Below are positions 1-7,923 of a DNA stretch of 23,104 nucleotides, piece after piece. Both the position numbers and the translations under genes were made by a program. Location of the stretch: NCBI GenBank assembly GCA_964484935.1, contig CAZAFW010000025.1, positions 1 through 23,104 on the forward strand. The letters are read 5' to 3'. The first letter of the stretch is position 1; every line of letters begins with the position of its first letter. The notes below the pieces were generated by a model. That model was not told where the DNA came from. It saw only the letters and a program-made list of their open reading frames with translations, and made no database searches. This DNA comes from BM714 sp964484935 (GTDB taxonomy: Bacteria > Bacillota > Clostridia > Peptostreptococcales > BM714).

Positions 1-55
1 GAGCAGGGGACTGAAAATCCCCGTGTCGGTGGTTCGATTCCGCCTCTGGGCACCA
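1..55 (+). tRNA. tRNA-Phe (GAA), 3' part; 5' end outside the window
   Basis: The anticodon stem-loop is GGGGA-CTGAAAA-TCCCC, which puts GAA at the anticodon. It is followed by a variable region, a T arm GGTGG-TTCGATT-CCGCC, the 3' acceptor strand TCTGGGC, discriminator A and an encoded CCA ending at 55. The 5' acceptor strand and D arm lie before the window, so this is a partial gene. A rho-independent terminator follows ten bases later, so this is the last gene of its transcript. Confidence 0.93.
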
Positions 56-64
56 AAACATTTA

Positions 65-92
65 CCCGATTCATTTGAATCGGGCTTTTTTT
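65..92 (+). terminator. Rho-independent terminator of the tRNA transcript
   Basis: A 9-bp stem CCCGATTCA/TGAATCGGG with a very short loop is followed by C and seven T residues. It lies directly behind the tRNA CCA end. Confidence 0.9.
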
Positions 93-114
93 ATACAATA
101 TTTTGTATTTGACT

Positions 115-143
115 TTCGTTGAAAAGACTATAAATGGTATAAT
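115..143 (+). promoter_or_regulatory. Extended -10 promoter for the DMT-type gene
   Basis: TATAAT at 138-143 is preceded by TGG at 135-137, an extended -10. The hexamer 17 bases upstream (TTCGTT, 115-120) is a poor -35, as is common with extended -10 promoters. A better -35 match, TTGACT at 109-114, is too far away (23 bases). The transcript would start near 150, just before a hairpin at 158-182. Confidence 0.6.
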
Positions 144-157
144 AATAAGATAAGAGA

Positions 158-182
158 CGTAAGCGGATTTTTCCCGCTTACG
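158..182 (+). other. Leader hairpin in the 5' UTR of the DMT-type gene
   Basis: A 9-bp perfect stem CGTAAGCGG/CCGCTTACG with a 7-base loop lies about 8 bases after the predicted transcription start. No T-run follows, so it is not a simple terminator. It may stabilise the 5' end of the mRNA or bind a regulator; the sequence does not decide. Confidence 0.5.
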
Positions 183-232
183 ATTAAATTTATTGTACAT
201 GGATTCATTTGAATATAGAGGGGAATACAGTC

Positions 233-679
233 ATGTTGGCGATGGGACTTGCAATGGCTCTTGCAGCCGGTATTTTTATAGCACTTCAGGGAAATATTAA
301 TGCTTTGGTGGCATCACAGACCAGCATATATACGGTGATTCTCATACCTGTGCTTTCTCAGACTGTTATTTTATTCGCCTTTCTTCTGGCAAAAAGGGAA
401 TATGCGGTTGGAGTCCTGAAAATAGCAAAGGTTGAATACGGAATAGCCCTTCTGGTGTTTTCCGCTCTGCTGGGACTTGGAATAATGGCGACTATGACTT
501 TTTCCATCATGGAAATCGGACCGCTTGTTGCTTTTACGACAGTTATTTTCAGTCAACTGCTTGCATCGATGTTCATCGAGCATTTCGGGCTCATAGGTGT
601 TGCGCAAAACAGCATTTCACCTTTCAGGATATTGGGTTTGGCCTTGATGGTTGCTGCAGTAAAACTCTTTTACATGTGA
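233..679 (+). CDS. DMT/YdcZ (DUF606)-type small multispanning membrane protein
   Basis: This 148-residue, very hydrophobic protein has about five predicted membrane segments (roughly residues 2-20, 31-53, 70-92, 98-118 and 128-147). Size and pattern match the short YdcZ/DUF606 branch of the drug/metabolite transporter superfamily, including the early G-x-x-x-A-L-Q-G-x-I-N-A stretch typical of that branch. These are one-domain halves thought to work as dimers; substrates are mostly unknown. I start it at ATG 233 and not at the in-frame TTG 209, because AGAGGGG at 217-223 is spaced 9 bases before 233 and nothing ribosome-like precedes 209. It appears to be a single-gene unit with its own promoter; cdaA downstream has a separate promoter. 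Family call is moderate; substrate unknown. Confidence 0.72.
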   Translation: MLAMGLAMALAAGIFIALQGNINALVASQTSIYTVILIPVLSQTVILFAFLLAKREYAVGVLKIAKVEYGIALLVFSALLGLGIMATMTFSIMEIGPLVAFTTVIFSQLLASMFIEHFGLIGVAQNSISPFRILGLALMVAAVKLFYM

Positions 680-722
680 TGCAAAAAACTGCATATTTAA
701 TGGATTTGTAACAATTGCAATA

Positions 723-751
723 TTGCTAAAAGGACTTGCGATTAGTAAAAT
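723..751 (+). promoter_or_regulatory. Sigma-A type promoter for cdaA-cdaR
   Basis: TTGCTA at 723-728, a 17-base spacer and TAAAAT at 746-751 would start transcription near 758. That is downstream of the GTG at 756, which supports the shorter start at 798 for cdaA. Confidence 0.5.
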
Positions 752-797
752 CTAAGTGAGGCTCATTAAAAATAAATACCAATCAGGGGTGTTGGAT

Positions 798-1619
798 TTG
801 AATCAAATAATGGAATCTGTTTCAAACATAGGAATAAGAGATGTAATAGACATGGCGATAATAGCTTATGTGTTCTACAAGATTCTTATGCTCATAAGGG
901 AAACGAGAGCTGAACAGCTCCTTAAGGGCATTGCATTTTTACTTATTGCCACAAAGCTTAGCGAATGGTCCGGACTTTATGTAACTACTTATCTATTGAA
1001 GAACACTGTGACGCTGGGACTTATCGCTTTGCTCATTGTGTTTCAGCCGGAACTCAGGCGTGCATTGGAATATCTGGGGAGAAGCAAGCTTGTAGCCAAG
1101 TCCATTGTTGAAATAAAGGATGAAGAGGTAAAGGACCGGATAGACGAAATAGTTAGCGCGGCGGCTTCGCTGTCTCGGCAAAAAATCGGAGCGCTTATAA
1201 TACTTGAAAGGGAAACCGGGATAAACGACGTTATAGAAACCGGTACAAAAATTGAGGCTCTAATTTCTAGCAGCCTTCTGATAAACATATTTTTTCCAAA
1301 CAGCCCTCTTCATGATGGAGCGGTCATAATAAGGGAAGACCGCATAATGGCTGCTGGCTGCTTTTTGCCTTTGTCTGAAAATTCAAGCCTGAGCAAGGAA
1401 CTCGGCACCAGGCACCGGGCGGGTTTGGGAATTACAGAAACAACCGATGCGGTTGTTATAATTGTTTCAGAGGAAACCGGAGCTATTTCAGTTGCAAGGG
1501 AAGGCAAGCTTTCGAGATTTTTGGATACCGACACGCTTTCGGGGCTCTTGCGGGAATTGTATAAAAGCGATGACAATCTTAGTCTTATAAAGCTGAAATG
1601 GAGGACTAAAGATGAGTAA
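798..1619 (+). CDS. cdaA: Diadenylate cyclase CdaA (DacA), membrane-bound c-di-AMP synthase
   Basis: CdaA condenses two ATP into c-di-AMP, the second messenger controlling potassium, osmolyte and cell-wall homeostasis. Three N-terminal membrane segments (about residues 15-33, 42-58 and 70-84) precede the DAC domain. Both catalytic motifs are visible: D-G-A near residues 173-175 (in SPLHDGAVI) and R-H-R near 205-207 (in GTRHRAG). I chose TTG 798 because AGGGGTG (785-791) sits 6-7 bases upstream and the product is then 273 residues, the usual CdaA length; a longer frame from GTG 756 would begin before the predicted transcript start. It overlaps cdaR by 8 bases, so the two are translationally coupled. 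glmM, the usual third gene of this operon, is not next to it but about 11 kb downstream. Confidence 0.95.
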   Translation: MNQIMESVSNIGIRDVIDMAIIAYVFYKILMLIRETRAEQLLKGIAFLLIATKLSEWSGLYVTTYLLKNTVTLGLIALLIVFQPELRRALEYLGRSKLVAKSIVEIKDEEVKDRIDEIVSAAASLSRQKIGALIILERETGINDVIETGTKIEALISSSLLINIFFPNSPLHDGAVIIREDRIMAAGCFLPLSENSSLSKELGTRHRAGLGITETTDAVVIIVSEETGAISVAREGKLSRFLDTDTLSGLLRELYKSDDNLSLIKLKWRTKDE

Positions 1620-2871
1620 ATTTCTGAAGGGCTTCTGGAACTATACAAATCTTTCAAACAATACGACACTTAAAATAGTTTCAGTTGTGTTTTCGATAAT
1701 GTTCTGGTTCTATGTGATGGGAGATATCAATCCGGAACTGACAACCGCAATTGAAAACGTGGAAGTAGAGTTGTTGAATATGGAAGAATTGGCGCAATCG
1801 GGTCTTGTGGTGATAGGACAGAAGGACTACGCAGTAAACATTGAGATAAGAGGCAGAAGAAATGATGTTTATATGGTTGCATCCGAAGATGTGAAAATAA
1901 GTGCGGATGTCATGGGTTTCAAAGCGGGAATGAACAGTGTGCCGCTTGACATATCAGTCCCATCGTCGGTTGACCTTGTGGATTTTACCCCCAAACAAAT
2001 AAAGATTGAGCTCGACAGGGTTGTCCAAAAGCAAAAGCCGGTTGAAATAATAAGGTCCAACACCCATCTTGAAGGTTTTATGACTAAGCCTCCGAAAGTT
2101 GAAACAGAAGAGGTGCTCGTCGCCGGACCTGAATCGTTCGTAAACAATGTAGAAAAGGTTATCGGGGAGATAGATGTTGGCGGTCTAACAGAACCGGTTT
2201 CACAGAATGTTCCCTTGAGGGCGGTGGACGAGGAAGGCAATGAGGTTGCCGGAGTGTCGATAGGTCAAGCGTATACGAAAGTGTATTTGCCTGTTTATCG
2301 GTTTGAGAGTTTTCCAATAGTTGCTGATATAATTGGCCAAGTTGATGAAAACCATAGGGTGGTATCGGTTTCAGTTATTCCCGAGTCAATCCAGGTTCAG
2401 GGCGACTCTAAAGCCATAGAACTTGAAGAGTCTATAATGACAGAGACAATCGATGTATCAGGTCTTACTGAATCCTTTGAATTCGATGTTCCAGTAATAA
2501 TACCAGATTCGCTTTCGGCTTCATACATGAGAGGACCGGTAAAAGTCAATGTGGAAATTGAACAGCTAAGGACAAAAGAGATAATAATAAGTTCTGATTC
2601 CATAATGATAGAAAATCTTGAGACCGGGTTGGCAACGAATTTGCCGGAATTGGACAGGGATATAATTGTCAGGATAAGCGATCTGGAAAGCGTCATTGAG
2701 AACTTGAATTCTTCACAAATCAATCTTTTTGTAGACTTGGAAGGTTTGGACAAGGGTATTCATGAGCTTGAAATATTAGAGGAAGAAAATGAATTCATGG
2801 GTTTTGAGATAATACCGGAAACCATCGAGATTGAAATATCCGAAGAGCCGAAAAACGACGATGAAGAATAA
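1612..2871 (+). CDS. cdaR: CdaR/YbbR-domain regulator of diadenylate cyclase
   Basis: The 419-residue protein has a short cytoplasmic N-terminus, one membrane segment (about residues 20-38, ending FWFYVMGDI) and a long extracytoplasmic part made of repeated YbbR domains. Each repeat shows the V-x-V-x-G-P/D pattern, for example VLVAGPESFVNNV near 165 and IQVQGDSKAIE near 262. CdaR proteins bind CdaA at the membrane and modulate c-di-AMP output. The start at ATG 1612 is preceded by GGAGG at 1601-1605 and lies inside the end of cdaA, a classic coupled pair. The C-terminus is strongly acidic. No terminator is visible before the next gene 35 bases on, so the sigma-54 activator may be partly read from this transcript. 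Confidence 0.93.
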   Translation: MSKFLKGFWNYTNLSNNTTLKIVSVVFSIMFWFYVMGDINPELTTAIENVEVELLNMEELAQSGLVVIGQKDYAVNIEIRGRRNDVYMVASEDVKISADVMGFKAGMNSVPLDISVPSSVDLVDFTPKQIKIELDRVVQKQKPVEIIRSNTHLEGFMTKPPKVETEEVLVAGPESFVNNVEKVIGEIDVGGLTEPVSQNVPLRAVDEEGNEVAGVSIGQAYTKVYLPVYRFESFPIVADIIGQVDENHRVVSVSVIPESIQVQGDSKAIELEESIMTETIDVSGLTESFEFDVPVIIPDSLSASYMRGPVKVNVEIEQLRTKEIIISSDSIMIENLETGLATNLPELDRDIIVRISDLESVIENLNSSQINLFVDLEGLDKGIHELEILEEENEFMGFEIIPETIEIEISEEPKNDDEE

Positions 2872-2906
2872 TCGTTTTGGTTTTATAAGCTTGAGAGGTG
2901 CTTGAA

Positions 2907-4646
2907 ATGAAAAAAGAAATGGAAGTAATAATTGATTCCACTCATGATGCGATGATTGCAGTCGATAAATCGGGAATCATCACATTGTTCAACAAGGCTG
3001 CCCAGAGGCTGACCAAAATTGATTATGAGGATGCCATAGAAAAGCATGTCGAGGGAGTCATACTAAATACCAGGCTTCCCTATATTTTGAAAACCGGAAA
3101 ATCGGAGCTTAACAGAAAACAGCCCCTAGGGGAGATAAACATAATAACAAACCGCATGCCTGTAAAAAATGAAAACGGTGAAATCATAGGTGCCGTTGCA
3201 GTCTTCAGGGACATAACAGAGGTCCTCGAGCTTGGCTCGCAGGTGACGTCATTGAAGGAAATGACCAGCATGTTCAAGGGTATTTTCGATTCCACCCATG
3301 ATGCCATATCCGTTGTCGACCAGGATGGTTATGGAGTTTTGGTAAACAGGGCATACACTAAGGTGACCGGACTTACGAGTGCGGACGTCATGGGAAAGCA
3401 TTGCACAATCGACATAGCCGAGGGCGAGAGCATCCATTTGAAAGTGTTGGAAACGGGCAAACCCATAATGGGCGAAAGGATGCTTGTGGGACCCAACAGA
3501 AGGGAAGTGGTGGTTGACGCAGCCCCCATAATAATAAACAGCCAACTCAAAGGAAGCGTAGCCGTAATTCACGATTTTACTGAAATCAAGCGGCTCACAA
3601 ACGAACTTGACCAGGCCAAAAGCATAATCCGCAAGCTTGAGGCCAAGTATACGTTTGAAGATATAATCGGAGAGCATACAAGAATAAAAGATGCGATAAG
3701 CAAGGCTAAAATTGCTGCCGCAACTCCAGCAACCGTAATACTGCGGGGAGAGAGCGGCACGGGGAAAGAACTTTTTGCGCACGCCATACACAACGCGAGC
3801 GACAGGAAATACTCCCAATTCGTCAAAGTGAATTGCGCATCCATCAATGAAAATCTGCTGGAAAGCGAATTGTTCGGGTATGAGGAAGGCGCATTCACCG
3901 GGGCGGCCAAAGGCGGAAGAATCGGCCTTTTCGAGAGGGGAAATGGTGGAACAATCTTCCTTGATGAAATTGGGGAAATCAGTATGGGCACCCAGGTCAA
4001 GATTTTGAGAGTGCTCCAGGAAAAGGAAATAATCAGGGTGGGCGGGAACAAATCAATAGCGATCGATGTCAGAATTCTTGCTGCAACCAACAAGAATTTG
4101 GAAAAAGCCGTCGCCAAGGGACAATTTAGGGAAGATCTTTATTACAGGCTTAATGTTATACCTGTAGTAATTCCTCCTTTGAGAGAACGTAAAAGCGATA
4201 TCCGCAAGCTTGTCAAGAATTTCATGCGGAAATTCAATCAGGAATACGGACGACTCGCCATGGATATTTCTCCGGAAGCGCTTGAAATACTCGAATTGTA
4301 TGACTGGCCCGGCAACATTAGGGAATTGGAAAATGTAATCGGCCGCGCCATGATAAGCATGGTTTCCAACGAAAGCATAATCAAGTCCTATCATCTTCCG
4401 CAATTGATTGAGGAAGCGGTGCATTCGAAGGTTGCGCTTTTGAAAGAACAGCCTTCTGAAATCGTGAAAATGGAAAAATTGAGCGACAGGATGAATGCGT
4501 TCGAAAGAAACTATATATTGAGAATTTTGGAGATAAATGAAGGAAACAGAAAGAAGACAGCTGGAGATTTGGGGATTTCACTAAGAAGTCTTTATTACAA
4601 GCTAGAAAAATATGGATTGCATCAGGTGCAGGAAATTGCAAAATAA
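2907..4646 (+). CDS. Sigma-54-dependent activator, PAS-PAS-AAA+-Fis (BkdR-like)
   Basis: The 579-residue enhancer-binding protein has two PAS sensor domains (about residues 1-105 and 115-230), a short coiled linker, an AAA+ domain (about 245-475) and a C-terminal Fis-type helix-turn-helix (about 547-571, TAGDLGISLRSLYYKLEKYG). The AAA+ domain has Walker A GESGTGKE at 281-288, the sigma-54 contact loop GAFTGA at 328-333 and Walker B TIFLDE at 349-354, so it should be an active ATPase. I use ATG 2907, with GAGAGG 9-14 bases upstream; a GTG three codons earlier overlaps that site. There is no response-regulator domain, so the signal is probably a small ligand or redox state sensed by PAS. A perfect -24/-12 promoter and a set of TGCA-N6-TGCA repeats lie just downstream, before buk. 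By position and architecture it resembles BkdR, which drives branched-chain 2-oxoacid genes in Bacillus and Listeria. Confidence 0.93.
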   Translation: MKKEMEVIIDSTHDAMIAVDKSGIITLFNKAAQRLTKIDYEDAIEKHVEGVILNTRLPYILKTGKSELNRKQPLGEINIITNRMPVKNENGEIIGAVAVFRDITEVLELGSQVTSLKEMTSMFKGIFDSTHDAISVVDQDGYGVLVNRAYTKVTGLTSADVMGKHCTIDIAEGESIHLKVLETGKPIMGERMLVGPNRREVVVDAAPIIINSQLKGSVAVIHDFTEIKRLTNELDQAKSIIRKLEAKYTFEDIIGEHTRIKDAISKAKIAAATPATVILRGESGTGKELFAHAIHNASDRKYSQFVKVNCASINENLLESELFGYEEGAFTGAAKGGRIGLFERGNGGTIFLDEIGEISMGTQVKILRVLQEKEIIRVGGNKSIAIDVRILAATNKNLEKAVAKGQFREDLYYRLNVIPVVIPPLRERKSDIRKLVKNFMRKFNQEYGRLAMDISPEALEILELYDWPGNIRELENVIGRAMISMVSNESIIKSYHLPQLIEEAVHSKVALLKEQPSEIVKMEKLSDRMNAFERNYILRILEINEGNRKKTAGDLGISLRSLYYKLEKYGLHQVQEIAK

Positions 4647-4694
4647 ATAGGCAGTGCAATATTTTGCACTGCAAAATATTGCACCCAAGGTGCA
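4627..4694. promoter_or_regulatory. Candidate upstream activator site array (TGCA-N6-TGCA repeats) for the sigma-54 activator
   Basis: Three copies of TGCA-N6-TGCA occur at 4627-4640 (inside the 3' end of the activator gene), 4655-4668 and 4670-4683. A fourth, looser copy with N7 spacing is at 4680-4694. The two central copies form a perfect 15-bp inverted repeat around one base (4654-4684). Their centre is about 135 bases before the predicted transcription start of buk, the normal enhancer distance for sigma-54 activators. That the adjacent activator binds here is inference. Confidence 0.7.
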
Positions 4695-4699
4695 TTTTT
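4680..4699 (+). terminator. Short rho-independent terminator behind the sigma-54 activator gene
   Basis: TGCACC-CAA-GGTGCA forms a 6-bp stem with a three-base loop followed by five T residues. It would separate the activator transcript from the sigma-54-driven buk operon. It shares bases with the last of the TGCA repeats. Confidence 0.6.
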
Positions 4700-4776
4700 G
4701 AATGACAACAAACCCGACGAAGAGCTGAAAGGGTTGAAAATGAAGGATTCTGAAAAGAATCTTTCATTTATTTTTT

Positions 4777-4794
4777 TTGGCATAATAATTGCAA
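4777..4794 (+). promoter_or_regulatory. Sigma-54 (-24/-12) promoter of the buk-ptb-buk operon
   Basis: TTGGCAT, then AATAA, then TTGCAA matches the sigma-54 consensus TGGCAC-N5-TTGCA, with GG at 4779-4780, GC at 4791-4792 and the required 10 bases between them. Transcription would start near 4804, giving a leader of about 32 bases to the buk start at 4836. It is the only correctly spaced site of this kind I found by eye. Confidence 0.87.
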
Positions 4795-4835
4795 CTATTA
4801 AATTGTGGACTTATTACAGACAGGGAGGAAATACA

Positions 4836-5915
4836 ATGACTCGAAAATATGTACTTACAATCAACCCCGGTTCAACATCGACAAAAGTGGCTCTTTTCGA
4901 AAATGAAGAGAATATAAAGCAGAATAATCTCAGCCATTCACCGGAAGAGATAGGAAGATTTGAAACAATAGCAGACCAGTACCAATACAGGAAATCAATA
5001 ATACTTGATTGGCTCGAATCTGAAAATGTGAAGACTGAAGAGTTGAAAGCGGTTGTAGGAAGAGGAGGTCCCCTGAAATCCATGCCGAGCGGCACATACA
5101 AGGTTACACCGGCAATGGTTGAGGACTTGAAGATAGGAATACAGGCACAGCATGCTTCGAATCTGGGAGGAATAATTTCAAAGTCGATTGCGGACGAGGA
5201 GGGAATAGAAGCCTTTATAGTCGATCCGGTATCGGTCGATGAGTTTGATGAAATCGCGAGGGTTTCCGGAATACCTGAAATAGAAAGGAAATCGCTTGTA
5301 CATGCCTTGAACATTAAAGCTGTTGCCTACATACTGGCAAAGGAAAAAGGCGTTGACCTTGAGGACCTTAACCTGATTGTGGCGCATTTAGGCGGGGGAA
5401 TATCCGTTGTTCCAATAAGGAAAAACAGAATAATTGACGCAAACAATGCCAATGACATGGGACCTTTTTCTCCTGAGCGCGCGGCAGGTCTGCCTGCAGG
5501 AGGTTTGGCAAAGATGTGCTTCACGGGAGAGTACACATATGAAGAATTGAAGAAGAAGCTTGTCGGAAAGGGCGGGCTTGTAGCTTATCTTGCAACCAAC
5601 GACGCCAGAGAAGTGGAGAAAATGATACTTTCCGGAGACGAGAAGGCAAAGTTGGTTTTCGAGGCTATGGGATATCAGATATCCAAAGAAATAGGGGCTT
5701 CGGCAGCAGTTCTCGGAGGGAAAGTCGACTATGTCGTGCTCACAGGCGGTTTGGCTCATTCAAAGAGGCTTACTGCATATATAGAGGAACATGTCGGATT
5801 TGTGGCTCCTGTTGTAGTCAAGCCCGGAGAGGACGAGATGTGGGCCCTCAACCAGGGATATCTTAGAGTTCTGTCGGGCGAAGCAGTAAAAATATATGAG
5901 GACGAGGTGGAATAA
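4836..5915 (+). CDS. buk: Butyrate kinase (first paralogue)
   Basis: This 359-residue cytosolic kinase of the ASKHA/acetokinase fold converts acyl phosphate plus ADP to butyrate or a branched-chain acid plus ATP, or the reverse. Visible family motifs are the N-terminal phosphate loop INPGSTSTK (about residues 9-17), VGRGG near 75, the central AHLGGGISV near 205, GPFSPERAAGLP, and VLTGGLAHS near 300. Length equals the family norm. The start is ATG 4836, with AGGGAGG at 4822-4828. The frame is open for 46 codons upstream, but that stretch contains the sigma-54 promoter and cannot be translated from it. Its stop codon is immediately followed by the ptb start, so the pair is coupled. It is clearly related to, but diverged from, the second kinase at 6844. 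Confidence 0.95.
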   Translation: MTRKYVLTINPGSTSTKVALFENEENIKQNNLSHSPEEIGRFETIADQYQYRKSIILDWLESENVKTEELKAVVGRGGPLKSMPSGTYKVTPAMVEDLKIGIQAQHASNLGGIISKSIADEEGIEAFIVDPVSVDEFDEIARVSGIPEIERKSLVHALNIKAVAYILAKEKGVDLEDLNLIVAHLGGGISVVPIRKNRIIDANNANDMGPFSPERAAGLPAGGLAKMCFTGEYTYEELKKKLVGKGGLVAYLATNDAREVEKMILSGDEKAKLVFEAMGYQISKEIGASAAVLGGKVDYVVLTGGLAHSKRLTAYIEEHVGFVAPVVVKPGEDEMWALNQGYLRVLSGEAVKIYEDEVE

Positions 5916-6827
5916 ATGATAAGAAGCTTTGACGAGGTTTTGAAAATCGCGGCCGAGAGAGGGCCTAAGACAATTGCAGTTGCATGTGCGGAGGATGCTG
6001 AAGTATTGGCGGCTATCGAAACAGCCAGGGAAAAGGGGATAGCAAAAGCAATACTCGTGGGAAACGGTGAAAAAATACAATCGCTTTGTTCTGACAAAGG
6101 CATCTCACTTGAAGAATATGAAGTGATTGACATAAAAGACATGGCTGAGGCTTCCCTAAAGGCGGTAGAACTTGTTTCTTCGGGAAAAGCGGATATTTTG
6201 ATGAAGGGACTTGTGGACACATCAATCCTCCTCAAGGCTGTATTGAATAAAGAAGTCGGACTTAGAACCGGGAGTGTTTTGAGCCACGTTGCGGTTTTTG
6301 ACATAAAGGGATATGACCGCTTGTTTTTCATTACCGATGCGGCAATGGGAATTGCGCCGGACCTTGAAGGGAAGAAGAAAATATTGCAAAATGCGGTAAA
6401 AGCCGCACAGGCTTTGGATATTGAAGTGCCAAAGGTGGCTGTAGTGTGTGCAAAGGAAAAGGTGAATCCCAAAATGCCTTGCACACTAGATGCCGAGGAG
6501 CTTCAAAAAATGAATGAATCAGGAGAAATAAGCGGATGCATTGTTGGAGGGCCTTTTGCGCTTGACAATGCCGTTTCGAAAAAAGCCGCCCAGCACAAAG
6601 GCGTGACATACCCGGGAGCGGGAGAAGCGGACATTCTTCTTGTCCCGAACATAGAGTCCGGAAACATACTTTACAAGGCCTTGGTTTTCTTTGCGGAAAC
6701 AAAGAATGCCGGAATACTTGTAGGAACAAAGGCGCCGGTTGTTTTGACATCCAGAGCGGACAGCGATGAAACCAAATTGAATTCGATAGCTATGGGCGTC
6801 CTTTTGGCGGCCAAGGGGAATCTTTAG
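5916..6827 (+). CDS. ptb: Phosphate butyryltransferase
   Basis: Ptb exchanges CoA for phosphate on butyryl-CoA or branched acyl-CoA, giving the acyl phosphate used by butyrate kinase. The 303-residue product has the normal length of the phosphate acetyl/butyryl transferase family. It shows the conserved stretch LMKGLVDTSILLKAVL, followed by GLRTGSVLSHVAVF, FITDAAMGIAPDLEGK, and IVGGPFALDNAVS in the C-terminal half. ATG 5916 follows the TAA of buk with no gap, so translation is coupled; the ribosome site (GACGAGGTGG) lies inside the buk end. It sits between two kinase genes. The order buk-ptb-buk, with the kinase first, differs from the ptb-buk order of saccharolytic clostridia. Confidence 0.95.
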   Translation: MIRSFDEVLKIAAERGPKTIAVACAEDAEVLAAIETAREKGIAKAILVGNGEKIQSLCSDKGISLEEYEVIDIKDMAEASLKAVELVSSGKADILMKGLVDTSILLKAVLNKEVGLRTGSVLSHVAVFDIKGYDRLFFITDAAMGIAPDLEGKKKILQNAVKAAQALDIEVPKVAVVCAKEKVNPKMPCTLDAEELQKMNESGEISGCIVGGPFALDNAVSKKAAQHKGVTYPGAGEADILLVPNIESGNILYKALVFFAETKNAGILVGTKAPVVLTSRADSDETKLNSIAMGVLLAAKGNL

Positions 6828-6843
6828 GAAGGTGGTTGGAAAT

Positions 6844-7923
6844 ATGACGGATGCTAAAAGAGTATTGGCAATAAACCCGGGATCGACATCAACTAAAATA
6901 GCGGTTTTCGACGGCGAAAAGCCCATATTTGAAACGACACTGAGACATCCTGCGGAAGAAATCAACAAATATGAAAAAATCTACGATCAATATGAATTCA
7001 GAAAATCTGTAATATTGGATACATTGAATGAAAACGAAATCAACCTGACCAAACTTGCTGCCGTTGTAGGAAGGGGAGGATTGCTAAAACCCATACAGGG
7101 CGGGACATATGGCGTTTCGAAAAGAATGCTTGAGGATTTGAAGGTCGGAGTTCTTGGAGAGCATGCCTCGAATTTGGGCGGCATACTTGCAAATGAAATT
7201 GCATCCGGTCTGAACATACCATCATTCATAGTGGATCCTGTCGTTGTTGACGAGATGAACGATGTTGCCAGGATATCCGGAATTCCCGAGCTTGAGAGAA
7301 AAAGCATTTTCCATGCCCTCAATCAAAAAGCTGTAGCAAGAAGGGCCGCAAAGGATTTGGAAAAGCCGTACGAATCCATAAACCTTATTGTCGCCCACAT
7401 GGGTGGAGGGGTTTCTGTCGGGGCCCATTCCAAAGGAAGAGTGATAGACGTCAACAACGCGCTTGACGGAGAAGGACCGTTTTCTCCTGAGCGGGCAGGG
7501 GGCCTTCCTGTCGGGGGACTTGTCAAGATGTGCTATTCGGGAGAATATACTCATGCTCAGATAAAGAAAAAACTGAAAGGCATGGGAGGTCTTGTGGCCT
7601 ATCTTGGAACCAATGACGGCCGCGAAGTCGGAAAGATGATTGAAGACGGAAACAAGAAGGCGGAATTGATATATAAAGCCATGGCTTATCAGGTCGCAAA
7701 GGAAATTGGGGCCTGCGGAGCGGTTTTGAAGGGTCATGTAGATGCTGTTGTATTGACAGGCGGATTGGCCTTTGACAAAACTTTGATAGGTTGGATCAGA
7801 GAAAAAATCGATTTCCTGGGCAATGTGTTTGTTTATCCCGGAGAGGATGAGATGTCTGCACTTGCACAAGGAGCTCTTAGAGTTCTTGAGGGCGACGAGC
7901 AGGCGCGCGAATACCTCTCATAA
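6844..7923 (+). CDS. buk: Butyrate kinase (second paralogue)
   Basis: This second 359-residue butyrate kinase carries the same motifs as the first: INPGSTSTK near residues 10-18, VGRGG near 76, AHMGGGVSV near 205, GPFSPERAGGLP, and VLTGGLAFD near 302. Reading the two products side by side, roughly half of the residues match, with loops and C-termini different. That fits an old duplication or separate acquisition, not a recent copy. I use ATG 6844 with GGAAGGTGG about 9 bases upstream, not the GTG at 6832 that lies inside the ribosome site. It is 16 bases behind ptb in the same operon. All catalytic motifs look intact, so both kinases should work; they may differ in preference for straight or branched acyl phosphates, which is inference. 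Confidence 0.94.
   Translation: MTDAKRVLAINPGSTSTKIAVFDGEKPIFETTLRHPAEEINKYEKIYDQYEFRKSVILDTLNENEINLTKLAAVVGRGGLLKPIQGGTYGVSKRMLEDLKVGVLGEHASNLGGILANEIASGLNIPSFIVDPVVVDEMNDVARISGIPELERKSIFHALNQKAVARRAAKDLEKPYESINLIVAHMGGGVSVGAHSKGRVIDVNNALDGEGPFSPERAGGLPVGGLVKMCYSGEYTHAQIKKKLKGMGGLVAYLGTNDGREVGKMIEDGNKKAELIYKAMAYQVAKEIGACGAVLKGHVDAVVLTGGLAFDKTLIGWIREKIDFLGNVFVYPGEDEMSALAQGALRVLEGDEQAREYLS

Noticed and set aside
209..232. TTG start for the DMT-type gene
   Set aside because: There is no ribosome site before it, while AGAGGGG is ideally placed for ATG 233.
756..797. GTG start for cdaA
   Set aside because: It lies before the predicted transcription start and lacks a ribosome site; TTG 798 gives the family length.
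3249..3818. Long - strand frame opposite the sigma-54 activator
   Set aside because: It is antisense to a well-supported gene and has no ribosome site or recognisable domain. The same applies to the other antisense frames over glmS, vor and buk.
4698..4835. Open frame giving the first butyrate kinase 46 extra residues
   Set aside because: The stretch contains the sigma-54 promoter and lies upstream of the predicted transcript start; ATG 4836 has a perfect ribosome site and gives the normal length.
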